Positions 8,512-16,740 of a DNA stretch of 35,173 nt are shown one piece after another. Position 1 is the stretch's first letter. Each line of letters starts with the position of its first letter. The notes under the pieces were generated by a model, which did not search any database, was not told the DNA's origin, and saw only the letters and a program-made list of their open reading frames with translations. Location of the stretch: NCBI GenBank assembly GCA_003221895.1, contig QHUJ01000138.1, positions 1 through 35,173 on the forward strand. The letters run 5' to 3'. This stretch comes from Gemmatimonadota bacterium. Lineage in GTDB: Bacteria; Gemmatimonadota; Gemmatimonadetes; Gemmatimonadales; GWC2-71-9. Made by a program: the position numbers and the translations under genes.

Positions 8512-9731
8512 TATTCGTATCGCAACGCCACGATGGGATCGAGTGCCGCCGCCCGCCGCGCCGGCCAGATACCGAAAAACAGTCCGACCAGCGCGCTGAA
8601 GAAAAACGCCACCACGATCGCGAGCAGGTTGATCGATGTATTCCAGTGGGCCAGCCGGGACAGCGCCACGGCGCCGAACGAGCCGAGCAAGATGCCGATC
8701 ACACCGCCGGCCAGGCAGAGGACCAGGGCTTCGACGAGAAACTGAAACAGAATGTTGAAGCGCGTTGCGCCGAGGGCCTTGCGCACACCGATCTCGCGGG
8801 TTCTCTCGGTGACCGAGACCAGCATGATGTTCATGATCCCGATGCCACCGACAATCAGGCTCACGGTCGCAATGCCCGCGAGCAAATAGGTGAATGTCTT
8901 TGCCGTGTCCTGGAAGGTCGCGAGAATATCCGATTGGTTGCGGATTTGGAAATCGTTTTCGCCGCCGGGGCGAATCTTGTGCTCGCGTCGTAGCACACGC
9001 TCGATCTCGATCATCGTCAGCGTCATTTGCGAGACGCTCGCGGCGTCAACGGTGATCGTCCGCAGGCGATCCGTGCCCATGATGCGATACCGCGCCGTCT
9101 GCAACGGAATCAGGATTTGTTCGTCGGGGTTGCCGAATCCTGCCGCGGAGCCTTTCGACGACAGCACGCCGATGATCTCGAACGGAATGCCACGAATCTG
9201 GATCTCCTGACCGATCATCCCGGCAGGATTCGCGTTGAACATGTCGGGGATTGCCGAACCGAGCACCGCGAGGCGCCTGCGGCCCTCGTCCTCCCCTGCG
9301 GTAAACATCCGCCCCGCGGTCACCGTGAAGTTCTTCACCGCGGGATAATTGGGCGTCGTGCCAACGATGTTCACGTTGGCATTCGTCCCGCCCCTCTTGA
9401 TCTGCTGGTTTCGGGTCAACTCCGGCACGACCGCCTTGACGTGCCGGGCGTAGGCCGCGAGGGAGTCTGCATCATCGACGGTGAGGCTGACGCGCTGTCC
9501 AAAATCGATCGCGATCCCGCCCCGAAACGATTGCCCCGGGTAAATCGACAGGAGCGTCGGGCCGAGCGCCTCCAGGCGTGCCTGGACGGCTTTTTGCGCC
9601 CCGCTGCCGAGGGCCACCATCGTAATGACCGCGCCAACGCCGATGATGATGCCGAGCATCGTCAGAAACGAGCGCAGCTTGTTGGCGCGAATCGCCTGGA
9701 GGGCGACCTGGAAGATCTCGCCGAGCAGCAT
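8511..9731 (-). CDS. MacB-type ABC transporter permease
   Basis: The protein has 406 residues from ATG 9731. It shows the MacB/FtsX layout: one N-terminal membrane helix (FLTMLGIIIGVGAVITMV, about 23-40), a large periplasmic domain of about 220 residues, and three C-terminal helices with the signature TERTREIGVRKALGA between the second and third and the end motif GIWPARRAAALDPIVALRYE. It lacks the ATPase domain that is fused in E. coli MacB; the ATPase is a separate gene two positions upstream. It would sit in the inner membrane as a mechanotransmission dimer, driving export through MacA and TolC. The start lies 4 bp after the adaptor stop; the longer frame (to 9809) overlaps the adaptor gene and adds no plausible signal. 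Confidence 0.93.
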   Translation of the reverse strand: MLLGEIFQVALQAIRANKLRSFLTMLGIIIGVGAVITMVALGSGAQKAVQARLEALGPTLLSIYPGQSFRGGIAIDFGQRVSLTVDDADSLAAYARHVKAVVPELTRNQQIKRGGTNANVNIVGTTPNYPAVKNFTVTAGRMFTAGEDEGRRRLAVLGSAIPDMFNANPAGMIGQEIQIRGIPFEIIGVLSSKGSAAGFGNPDEQILIPLQTARYRIMGTDRLRTITVDAASVSQMTLTMIEIERVLRREHKIRPGGENDFQIRNQSDILATFQDTAKTFTYLLAGIATVSLIVGGIGIMNIMLVSVTERTREIGVRKALGATRFNILFQFLVEALVLCLAGGVIGILLGSFGAVALSRLAHWNTSINLLAIVVAFFFSALVGLFFGIWPARRAAALDPIVALRYE

Positions 9732-9735
9732 GCGC

Positions 9736-11271
9736 TTAGGGCCGGGCCGGCGTCGTGGGCGGACGCTGCTGGGTGGTCGGCTGCTGCTGCACGCCGGGCA
9801 GCCCGCCACCGGTGATGTTCCGCATCCGCTGCTGCATGTCGCGCTGCGAGTTCACCAGTGACGCGCTCGGCAGCACGAGCACGGTGTCCTGCTCCGTCAG
9901 CCCGCTCACGACCTCGATGTAATCGAGATCGGTGAGGCCCGTGCGGATCTGCACCGGCGTGGGTTTGCCGTTCTTGAGCGTGAAGACGATGTAGCTCGAC
10001 TGATCGCCTGCGTTACGGCGGGAACCGCCACCCGTCCCGCCGCCCAGGCGCTGGAATTGCGCGCGCACGGCCGCGAGCGCGGTCTGCTCGGCCGGCGTCA
10101 GCTCCTGACCCGACATCCGTTTCTGGAACGCGGCGCGGACCTGCGCTTCGGTGACGCCCGGCGGAAGCGGAATCGTGCGACCGTCGGGTGTCGTCATTGT
10201 ATTGCCACCGGCCGTCGCGGTTGAGTCCCGTCTCCGGGTCGAGTCCGGGCGAGCCGACGCGCCACCGAGAGAGGCGCTATCGCGATTGGCCGGCGGCTGC
10301 TGGCGCTGGGCCGCGAGCTGCTGCTGGACGTCGCTCGGATCGAGCCCCAGCACCTGCGCCGCGGATGCAACGTCGCGCTGCGTGCGCAACGCGGCGTTGG
10401 GGATCGCCAGCACATTTTCCCGCTGGCCCACATGAATTTCGACTTCGGTATTCATGCCCGGCTTGAGCAAATGCCCCGGGTTCGGAATACGAATCAGCAC
10501 ATTGAACATGGTGACGTTCTGCTGCACCGTCGCCTGCGGCTCGATCTTCAGGACGCTGCCCTGGAACGGCCGGTTGGGATAGGCGTCGACCGTGATCGTC
10601 GCCGGCAGGCCCGACTGCACCTTGGCGATGTCGGTCTCGTCGACCAGCGAGCGGATCTGGACCGTATCGAGATTGGCCATGCGGAACATGATCGTGCCGC
10701 CGCCCACGTCCGTCGACGGCGACGAGATCACGGTGCCCAGCTCGACGCTCTTTGTGATGATCGTGCCCTCGAGCGGCGCGCGGACTTTCGTGTCGGTCAT
10801 CCGGTCGCGCGCGTTCTCGAGATCAGACTGGGCGCGGATCACCGCGGCGTTGGCGTTCGCATAATCGAGCTTGGCCTGGTCGTATTCGGTCTGCGTGATC
10901 GCCTGCGCCTTGAACAGCGTGTCGGAGCGGGCGAGCTGCGCTTTGGCGTTGGCGAGCTGCGCCTGCGCCACCTGCAGGTTTGCCACCGCCTGCGCCAGGT
11001 TGTTGCGCGGGATGCGCGGATCGATCGACGCGAGCAGCTGATCTTCCTTGACGTCATCGCCCGTCTGCACGTTCATCCCGATGATCTCGCCCGATGCCTT
11101 CGATTTCACATCGACGGTGAGGGGAGGCTCGATTGCGCCCGACGCGGACGCCGACACCACGATGCTCCGGTGTTCGACGGGGACCGCCTCGTACGAGATG
11201 GGCGCCTGCTTCTTCCCGCAGGCGATCATTCCCAGGAGCAGCAGCGCAGCAGTCCGACTGGATGCGTTCAC
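9736..11271 (-). CDS. MacA/HlyD-type periplasmic adaptor with a long internal insertion
   Basis: This 511-residue periplasmic adaptor starts at GTG 11271 in a GTGA overlap with the ATPase gene. It has a lipoprotein signal (LLLGMIAC, lipid on C18). The lipoyl half-motifs ([18 protein letters not shown] and [18 protein letters not shown]) flank an alpha-helical hairpin (about 90-160), followed by the beta-barrel and membrane-proximal domain. Residues about 301-424 are an insertion between LAIPNAAL and [16 protein letters not shown] that most adaptors lack: Gln/Arg/Ser-rich, then a helical part with [18 protein letters not shown], then a Gly-rich run. A Gln/Pro-rich tail ends the protein. It should bridge the MacB permease and TolC. 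The insertion may be a binding or regulatory module. Confidence 0.92.
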   Translation of the reverse strand: MNASSRTAALLLLGMIACGKKQAPISYEAVPVEHRSIVVSASASGAIEPPLTVDVKSKASGEIIGMNVQTGDDVKEDQLLASIDPRIPRNNLAQAVANLQVAQAQLANAKAQLARSDTLFKAQAITQTEYDQAKLDYANANAAVIRAQSDLENARDRMTDTKVRAPLEGTIITKSVELGTVISSPSTDVGGGTIMFRMANLDTVQIRSLVDETDIAKVQSGLPATITVDAYPNRPFQGSVLKIEPQATVQQNVTMFNVLIRIPNPGHLLKPGMNTEVEIHVGQRENVLAIPNAALRTQRDVASAAQVLGLDPSDVQQQLAAQRQQPPANRDSASLGGASARPDSTRRRDSTATAGGNTMTTPDGRTIPLPPGVTEAQVRAAFQKRMSGQELTPAEQTALAAVRAQFQRLGGGTGGGSRRNAGDQSSYIVFTLKNGKPTPVQIRTGLTDLDYIEVVSGLTEQDTVLVLPSASLVNSQRDMQQRMRNITGGGLPGVQQQPTTQQRPPTTPARP

Positions 11272-12011
11272 GTCGTCGCTTCCGTTCTTTCATCGCGCTC
11301 GAGTTTGCCGTCGAGCAGATGAATCTGGCGGCGCGCGTGCGCCGCAATGTCGTGTTCGTGGGTCACCAGCACGATGGTTTGACCCGTATCATGGAGCTCG
11401 TGAAACAGCGCCATGATCTCGCTCCCGGTCGCCGAGTCGAGGTTTCCGGTCGGCTCGTCGGCGAGCAGGATGCTGGGTTGGTTGACGAGCGCCCGCGCGA
11501 TCGCGACGCGCTGGCGCTGGCCGCCCGACAGCTCGTTGGGCCGGTGATCCATCCGGTCGCCGAGGCCGACCTGCTGCAGCGAGCGGGCGGCGCGGTCGCG
11601 CCGGTCCTTCGCGCCGATGCCGGCGTAGATCAGTGGCAGCTCCACGTTGTGCAGCGCGTCGGCCCGCGGCAGCAGGTTGAACGTTTGAAAGACGAAGCCG
11701 ATTTCCTTGTTGCGGATGCGCGCCAGCTCGTCGTCGCTCAGGTCGCTCACCTTCTGGCTGTTGAGCCAGTACTCCCCGTTGGTCGGCGTGTCGAGACAGC
11801 CGATCAGGTTCATCAGCGTCGATTTGCCCGATCCAGACGGACCCATCACGGCGACGAACTCGTTCTTCTTGATCTGGATATCGACGCCGCGCAGCGCGTG
11901 CACCACTTCCGCCCCCATCTGGTACTCGCGCGTCAGGTGATGCGTGAGAATCACGATGTCGGGTGTCGGGACGTCACCCGTGTGGAACGACATGGCCTGC
12001 GCGGCGGTCAC
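11268..12011 (-). CDS. ABC transporter ATPase of MacB/LolD type
   Basis: The 247-residue cytosolic ATPase has every motif: Walker [10 protein letters not shown] (57-65), Q-loop Q109 (FVFQT), signature LSGGQ (161-165), Walker B ILLADEP (181-187) with catalytic E186, D-loop NLDSATG and H-loop H218 (VTHEH). The sequence [13 protein letters not shown] after Walker A is typical of the MacB/LolD/FtsE branch that powers type VII ABC exporters. It overlaps the TolC stop by GTGA at its 5' end and the adaptor start by GTGA at its 3' end. An internal ATG six codons downstream is an alternative start. With the neighbouring permease, adaptor and TolC it would make a complete tripartite exporter. Confidence 0.95.
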   Translation of the reverse strand: MTAAQAMSFHTGDVPTPDIVILTHHLTREYQMGAEVVHALRGVDIQIKKNEFVAVMGPSGSGKSTLMNLIGCLDTPTNGEYWLNSQKVSDLSDDELARIRNKEIGFVFQTFNLLPRADALHNVELPLIYAGIGAKDRRDRAARSLQQVGLGDRMDHRPNELSGGQRQRVAIARALVNQPSILLADEPTGNLDSATGSEIMALFHELHDTGQTIVLVTHEHDIAAHARRQIHLLDGKLERDERTEATT

Positions 12012-13324
12012 AGCGTCCGTCCCACGGTGGCTTCGAGCGTCGAGCGCGCGATCAGATAGTTGAAACGGGTCTGAATGCCATTCACCTCAGCCTGCGTCAG
12101 CGCGGCCTGCGACGTGAGCAAGTCGAGGATCGTGGCTGCACCGACGCGATAGCGCTCGTTCTGCACGCGCAGATCCTCCCGTGCCGCCGCGATGTTGTCG
12201 TCGGCGATGCTGATCTGCTCGAACGCCGTCGCCAGGACGGCCATCTGCTGCGTGAGCTGCGCGTTGGCCTGCCGCCGCGCGTCAGCCGCGCGGGCTTCCG
12301 CCATGTCGCGATTGACCGAGGCGGTGACTTGATTCGCCTCGCGGATAAAGCCGTTGAGGATTGGCCACGAGAGCGCAAACCGCCACTGAAACGTCTCAGG
12401 GTAGTTGCCGAAGAAGGGGAAGTTCGGCGGGCCGTTCAGCGTTTCGGTTCCCTGACGGTTGTTGCTGTAGCTCACCGTGACGGTCGGCCAGTACTGGGAG
12501 CGAGCGGACCAGATCTGCGCGCGGGCGGCGGTTGCCTGGGCCTCCGCTTGCTCGACCGCCGGAAACTCCGCGATCGTCAGGCGCCGCAGCTCCGCCGTGT
12601 CCGGCATGGCCGGCATGGTGGTATCGGGGACGGCGCGCACCAGTCCGTCCACACCGACCTGCCGCCCGAGGTTTGCCTGCGCGGTCGCAAGGTTTGCCTG
12701 CGCATTGAGCAGGTCGATGCGCGCGTTGCCGTATTCCACCGTGGAGCGCAGTGAGTCGGAGCGTGTGGCCGAGCCGGCGTGCAGCTTCTCGATGGAGATC
12801 TGCAGCTGCTGCTGCGCGCGGGCCACCTGCGCCTCGGCGACGCGAACCAGCGCTTCAACCGCGATCGCATTGTAGAAGAGTTGCTTCGTCTGCAGGGTTA
12901 CCTGGAAGCGTTGATTCACGATACCCGCGTCAGCCGCCGCACCCGTGGCCGATGTCGCCTTGAGGTTCGTAAACCGCCGGAATCCGTCGAACAGGTCGAG
13001 ACTGGCGTTGAAGCTGCCCGTAAAGGAATACTCGGCGGGCACAGGCCGTCCGGTGATTTGATCGATGCGGCCGGTGTTGGCCCGAGCTGCCGACGAGCCC
13101 AGGGTCACCGCTGGAATGAACGCGCCGTATGCCGACCGCTTCGACGCCCCGGCATTGCGCTGATCTCCCAGCGCCTGAATCATCGCGGGCTGCACGTCGA
13201 GCGAGCGCTCAATCGCTTCTTTCAGCGTGACTTCATACTGTCGTGGCGCAGGTTGTTGCGCTTGTTGCGCGACCGCGGTCGTAGCGCACCCAACCGCGAG
13301 CATCCCCATCCAGACCTCACGCAT
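12008..13324 (-). CDS. TolC-family outer-membrane efflux protein
   Basis: The protein has 438 residues from ATG 13324. It has a Sec signal peptide ([14 protein letters not shown]) and two outer-membrane-factor repeats, each with long amphipathic helices ([18 protein letters not shown] at about 180; [21 protein letters not shown] near the C-terminus) and beta strands. The motif [15 protein letters not shown] is highly typical of TolC/CusC-type channels. It forms the outer-membrane exit duct for the MacAB-type pump encoded by the next three genes. The ATG overlaps the stop of the Spy-like gene by 8 bp, and a G12 tract lies 8 nt upstream on the coding strand, where a Shine-Dalgarno sequence would be. 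The longer frame (from 13360) reads back through this G tract. Confidence 0.93.
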   Translation of the reverse strand: MREVWMGMLAVGCATTAVAQQAQQPAPRQYEVTLKEAIERSLDVQPAMIQALGDQRNAGASKRSAYGAFIPAVTLGSSAARANTGRIDQITGRPVPAEYSFTGSFNASLDLFDGFRRFTNLKATSATGAAADAGIVNQRFQVTLQTKQLFYNAIAVEALVRVAEAQVARAQQQLQISIEKLHAGSATRSDSLRSTVEYGNARIDLLNAQANLATAQANLGRQVGVDGLVRAVPDTTMPAMPDTAELRRLTIAEFPAVEQAEAQATAARAQIWSARSQYWPTVTVSYSNNRQGTETLNGPPNFPFFGNYPETFQWRFALSWPILNGFIREANQVTASVNRDMAEARAADARRQANAQLTQQMAVLATAFEQISIADDNIAAAREDLRVQNERYRVGAATILDLLTSQAALTQAEVNGIQTRFNYLIARSTLEATVGRTL

Positions 13325-13730
13325 TAGTGCCGCCCCCCCCCCCCGCTGCCTGAGCCTCATTACGGTGATGCTCAGCCTCCTTGATCAGTTGCTCGTGCCG
13401 CCCGCGCTGCGCGGGGGTGAGTTGAGCGTCGATCTCGCCGCGGATTCGGGCTTTGATCGAGTCAAAGCGCGGGCGGACCTGCGCCCACAGCGAGTCGGTC
13501 TCGGGCCGGTGGCGCGCAAAGATCGCGCGGACGGAGTCGCGCTGGGCGTCGGAGAGCTTCAGCTCATGGCTCAGGTAGGCGATCATCTTCTCCGGCCCGC
13601 GCCGGCTTCCACCCCCGCCGCCTGGTCCGTCGTGATCGGCGGCTTCATGGCCGCCCCATCCCGCCAGGCCGCCCGCCACAAAGACGGCGGCCAGCAGTCC
13701 CACGGCAGCGAGCTTCGATCTATTCAGCAT
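13317..13730 (-). CDS. Spy/CpxP/CnrX-like periplasmic (heavy-metal) sensor protein
   Basis: The protein has 137 residues from ATG 13730, with a clear ribosome binding site (AAGGGG) just before it. An N-terminal hydrophobic segment (about 7-24) is a membrane anchor or signal. It is followed by a His/Asp/Gly-rich stretch (GGHEAADHDGPGGGGG) and an all-helical domain (about 47-125) with the Spy-type pattern LKLSDAQRDSVRAIF and QLTPAQRGRHEQLIKEAEHH. Spy/CpxP proteins are periplasmic chaperones; the related CnrX/ZraP-type proteins bind metals. The seven histidines would allow metal binding, but that is inference. It sits between the sigma/anti-sigma pair and the export genes, which suggests a sensing role. 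The tail (AAGGGGGTNA) is encoded by a G12 tract prone to slippage. Confidence 0.85.
   Translation of the reverse strand: MLNRSKLAAVGLLAAVFVAGGLAGWGGHEAADHDGPGGGGGSRRGPEKMIAYLSHELKLSDAQRDSVRAIFARHRPETDSLWAQVRPRFDSIKARIRGEIDAQLTPAQRGRHEQLIKEAEHHRNEAQAAGGGGGTNA
13333..13344. repeat. C12/G12 homopolymer tract at the Spy-TolC junction
   Basis: Twelve consecutive C on the plus strand (G on the coding strand) encode the poly-Gly tail of the Spy-like protein and end 8 nt before the TolC ATG. Loss of one G would put the Spy frame into the TolC frame and fuse the two proteins; gain of one would stop translation at a TAA within the same junction. Confidence 0.9.
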
Positions 13731-13744
13731 GATTCCCCTTCTCT

Positions 13745-14128
13745 TTATCGTGATTCGACGAGTGAAGTAAACACGACGCTCGCGTCCGGCGGATCTGGTG
13801 CCGTCACGAGCGCCGTCAGCCCTCCCCCCCCTCCCGAGCCTTCGGCGGGGGCCATCGCCATGTCGATTGAGGCGGTGTCCCCGCCACTCAAGACCACCCG
13901 GCCAAACAGAAAACCGGCGATGAGCGCGACGATCGCCGCGGCCACGCCGGGCCGGAACCACGACGCGAGTACTTCCCAGGTCGGGACGGTCGCCTGCTCG
14001 AGTGCGCGATCGTAGCTCGCCATCACGCGCGCGACGAAGGCCGAGTCATCGGAGCGCTCGAGCGCAGCGCGCAACGCCTGGCCGAGCTCCGGATCGGGGA
14101 GATGATCGAACAATTCAGGATTTTTCAT
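13745..14128 (-). CDS. Putative single-pass membrane anti-sigma factor
   Basis: The 127-residue protein has an acidic, helical cytosolic part of about 60 residues (DPELGQALRAALERSDDSAFVARVMASYDRAL), one membrane helix (GVAAAIVALIAGFLFG, about 61-76) and a periplasmic tail of about 50 residues with a poly-Gly run from a C8 tract at 13824-13831. It lacks the HxxxCxxC zinc motif of ZAS-type anti-sigma factors. The assignment rests on topology and position: it starts in an ATGA overlap with an ECF sigma gene and is followed by a Spy-like periplasmic protein. This matches the size and layout of CnrY-type anti-sigma factors. No sequence family was recognised, so the function is inferred. Confidence 0.65.
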   Translation of the reverse strand: MKNPELFDHLPDPELGQALRAALERSDDSAFVARVMASYDRALEQATVPTWEVLASWFRPGVAAAIVALIAGFLFGRVVLSGGDTASIDMAMAPAEGSGGGGGLTALVTAPDPPDASVVFTSLVESR

Positions 14129-14736
14129 TTCTCCTGCTCCTTCCAGTCTTCCAGCAGCGCGCGCAGACGGCGGCGCCCGTGAAACACCTCGGATCGAACC
14201 GTACCTTCCGGAATTCCCAGGATCCCCGCGATCTCGGCGTGCGAATAGCCTTCGACGTCGAACAGCACGACCGCGGTCCGCCGGCGCTCGGGCAGCTCCG
14301 CGAGCGCCGCGCGCAGCCGGTCGCCCAGCTCGCTCTGCACCGCGGCCGCGTCCGGTCTCGGTCCTCCACCCACCAGCGACGGATCCAGCGGCTCCGCGCG
14401 CCGCACGTTACGGCGCCGCCGCCGGTCGGTCGCGGCGTTGGCCACGATGCGCATCAACCATGGACCGAACGGCCGCCGGGAGTCGTACTGCGCGAGCTTC
14501 ACGAGGGCTGAGAGAAACCCGTCCTGCGCTGCGTCGTCCGCGTCATCGGGATCGCCCAGGACCGCTCGCGCGACCCGCCGCGCCTGTGCGGCGTAGCGCT
14601 CCACGAGAACTCCAAAAGCGGCCCGCTCGCCCGCCAGCGTTTGGGCGACGAGGGCCGGGTCGTCTCCTGTTCCAATACGCGCTGCTCCCCCGGGAGGTTG
14701 GGACGTGCGAGGGGGCGTATCTCGTTCAGCGGGCAT
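14125..14736 (-). CDS. ECF-type RNA polymerase sigma factor
   Basis: This sigma-70-family protein has the two-domain ECF layout. Region 2 runs at about 40-110 (DADDAAQDGFLSALVKL, then FGPWLMRIVANAATDRRRRR for -10 recognition and core binding). Region 4 runs at about 150-200 (LPERRRTAVVLFDVEGYSHAEIAGILGIPEGTVRSEVFHGRRRLRALL, given here in outline), a helix-turn-helix for -35 recognition. ATG 14736 gives 203 residues and an 11-bp overlap with the upstream gene; ATG 14772 would add 12 residues and a longer overlap. Its ATGA overlap with the membrane protein gene indicates a sigma/anti-sigma pair. Targets are unknown; the export operon directly downstream is the obvious candidate. Confidence 0.92.
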   Translation of the reverse strand: MPAERDTPPRTSQPPGGAARIGTGDDPALVAQTLAGERAAFGVLVERYAAQARRVARAVLGDPDDADDAAQDGFLSALVKLAQYDSRRPFGPWLMRIVANAATDRRRRRNVRRAEPLDPSLVGGGPRPDAAAVQSELGDRLRAALAELPERRRTAVVLFDVEGYSHAEIAGILGIPEGTVRSEVFHGRRRLRALLEDWKEQEK

Positions 14737-16171
14737 CGCTTTCACGGCGCCGGCGCCGCCTCGCGACTGCATAGCCGGCGAGCGTAATGGACGCCGCCAG
14801 TGCGGCCACGGCGAGGACCGCGCTGGCGGTCAGCGGGAAAAGAATCAATGCCACACCGACCAGCGCGAAGCCCGTCGCGGCTACGCCGGCCAGCATGCGG
14901 CGCGCTCCACCGGCGGCCTGCATCAGTGCCATGGCGGCCACCACCCGCCGCTCGCGCAGCGAGCGCCGATGCGGTGCCGGCGGCGGCTGGTCGTCACGTG
15001 CGGCGCCGATGCCGTGGGGTGGATAGACGGCGACCGTATCGACGAGGCGCGGCGGCAACGGGAGCCGTCGCCGCGCCATGAGCACGACCTCGCGACTCTG
15101 CGCCATGTCGTGCAGGAACTGCGTCGCCAGGGTCGCCGTCAGGCCATCTTGCTCCGCGACGAGGTCGAGCTCGTAATTGCCGAGCAGGCTCGAGACGTTG
15201 AGGTTGCTCGATCCCACGCGCGCCCAGTCGTGATCGCCGACCAGAGTCTTGGCGTGCAGCATCGGGCCGCGATACTCGAAGATGCGCGCGCCGGCGTGCA
15301 GCAGCTCCCGGTAGCCGCTGCGCGTGAAGATGCGCACGATCGGGATGTCGCTTATCCCGGGGAGCAGGAGGCGCACGTCCACGCCGCTGCGCGCCGCATC
15401 GAGAAACCCGGCGTAGAGCGACGGCGGCGCGACGAGATACGCGTCGGTGATCCACAGGCGTTCCGTGACGGCCGCCGCCAGCAGCTGCACCGCTCGATAG
15501 ATGCGTGACTGTCCCGGGAATCCCTCGACGACCCGGACGGCGGACGGCCCGCACTCCTCCGCGGCCGGTGACGCGGCTTCGTGGTCCGGTAACGGGGTTC
15601 CCGCGCGCGTCCACATGCGGGCGAATGCGCCCTCGAGCGCCGCGACCGCGGGGCCGCACACGACGACCATCGTGTCGCGCCAGCATGCCCGCCCGTTCCG
15701 TGGATCGCCGGCCCATTCATCGCCGATGCACAGTCCGCCGGTCATGGCTTTCTCGCCATCGACCACCAGCAGCTTGCGATGGTCGCGGCTGAACGCTTCG
15801 ATGGGCCCGCTCGTCAAGATGGGACGAAACGGGCGGACGTCCACGCCGTAGCTCTTCAGCTCACGCCAAAATGCGGCACCGGTGCTCCGGCAGCCGAAGG
15901 CGTCGTACAGGACGCGCACGCTCACGCCGGCGCGCGCGCGCTCGGCCCACGCGGTCGCGAACCGGCAGCCCGTGTCGTCGTCGTGCACGATGTAGTTCTC
16001 GAAATGGACCCAGCGCTGCGCGCCGCGGATCATCTCGAGCATCGCCTCGAGCGCGTCGCTCGAAACGGCGATGTGGCGCAGCATGTTGCCGGGAATCGGC
16101 CGTGCTCCGGTGGCGCGATCCAGCGCTCGCGAAAGGGGGGGGGGAGGCCCGTTGACGGTTGGAGAGGTCAC
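14726..16171 (-). CDS. Phospholipase D/cardiolipin synthase-like protein with C-terminal membrane helices
   Basis: The protein has two PLD catalytic HKD motifs: H131-K133-D138 (DHRKLLVVDGEK) and H306-K308-D313 (LHAKTLVGDHDW followed by GSSNL). This is the cardiolipin synthase arrangement. Unlike the usual ClsA/ClsB, it lacks N-terminal helices and ends with two membrane segments (about 425-470) and an Arg-rich tail. The likely activity is phosphatidyl transfer at the inner membrane. GTG 16171 was chosen for its GTGA overlap with the HD gene stop and the GGAGG directly before it; this gives 481 residues. A C10 tract (coding strand) falls at codons 9-13, so slippage there would abolish translation from this start. 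ATG at residue 30 could rescue a shorter form that keeps both HKD motifs. Confidence 0.88.
   Translation of the reverse strand: MTSPTVNGPPPPLSRALDRATGARPIPGNMLRHIAVSSDALEAMLEMIRGAQRWVHFENYIVHDDDTGCRFATAWAERARAGVSVRVLYDAFGCRSTGAAFWRELKSYGVDVRPFRPILTSGPIEAFSRDHRKLLVVDGEKAMTGGLCIGDEWAGDPRNGRACWRDTMVVVCGPAVAALEGAFARMWTRAGTPLPDHEAASPAAEECGPSAVRVVEGFPGQSRIYRAVQLLAAAVTERLWITDAYLVAPPSLYAGFLDAARSGVDVRLLLPGISDIPIVRIFTRSGYRELLHAGARIFEYRGPMLHAKTLVGDHDWARVGSSNLNVSSLLGNYELDLVAEQDGLTATLATQFLHDMAQSREVVLMARRRLPLPPRLVDTVAVYPPHGIGAARDDQPPPAPHRRSLRERRVVAAMALMQAAGGARRMLAGVAATGFALVGVALILFPLTASAVLAVAALAASITLAGYAVARRRRRRESDAR
16135..16144. repeat. G10/C10 homopolymer tract near the start of the PLD gene
   Basis: Ten G on the plus strand encode Pro residues at codons 9-13 of the phospholipase D-like protein. 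A change by one base would put the rest of the gene out of frame, which makes it a candidate on/off slippage site. Confidence 0.9.
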
Positions 16172-16740
16172 CCTCCGAGACCCAACGACGGTTCCACGGG
16201 ACGGAGCGCCTGAATGCAAAACGCGATGTGCTCATCCAGGGGCACGCCGAGCTCCTCGGCGCCCTGACGCACCTCGTCGCGGTTCACGCCACGGGCGAAC
16301 GCCTTGTCCTTCAGCTTTTTCTTGACCGACGAGATTTCGAGATCGCCAAAGCTCTTCGACGGCCGGACCAGCGCGCAGGCGACGAGAAACCCGCACAGCT
16401 CGTCGACGGCGAACAGCGCTTTCGCCATCTGCGTGTCGCGCGGCACGCCCGAGTACGTGGCATGTCCCAGCACGGCGCGCAGCAGCGGCTCCGCGACGCC
16501 TTTCGAGCGGAGGAGATTCACGCCCCACGCCGGATGGCCGTCGGTGGGCGAGTGCTCCTGGTTGGGAAACTGCTCGTAGTCGAAGTCGTGCAGCAGGCCG
16601 ACCAGCCCCCAGGCCTCGGGATCCTCGCCGTACCGGGCGGCATACGCGCGCATGGCCGCCTCGACCGCGAGCATGTGCTGGCGCAGCGAAGGGGACTTGG
16701 TGTGCGCCTGCATGAGCGCCAGCGCTTCGTCACGATTCAT
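16168..16740 (-). CDS. HD-domain (HDIG-type) metal-dependent phosphohydrolase
   Basis: The 190-residue protein contains an HD metal-binding domain. H22 (RQHMLAVE) is the first ligand, H51-D52 (LLHDFDYE) the HD pair, and the downstream Asp in LFAVDELCGF completes the set. This is the small stand-alone HDIG protein common in many bacteria, annotated as a phosphohydrolase without a known substrate; it is not the HD-GYP diguanylate phosphodiesterase type. It starts inside the end of the asparagine synthase gene (11-bp overlap), and its stop overlaps the PLD start. Coupling with AsnB and PLD suggests cotranscription but does not reveal a substrate. Confidence 0.85.
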   Translation of the reverse strand: MNRDEALALMQAHTKSPSLRQHMLAVEAAMRAYAARYGEDPEAWGLVGLLHDFDYEQFPNQEHSPTDGHPAWGVNLLRSKGVAEPLLRAVLGHATYSGVPRDTQMAKALFAVDELCGFLVACALVRPSKSFGDLEISSVKKKLKDKAFARGVNRDEVRQGAEELGVPLDEHIAFCIQALRPVEPSLGLGG

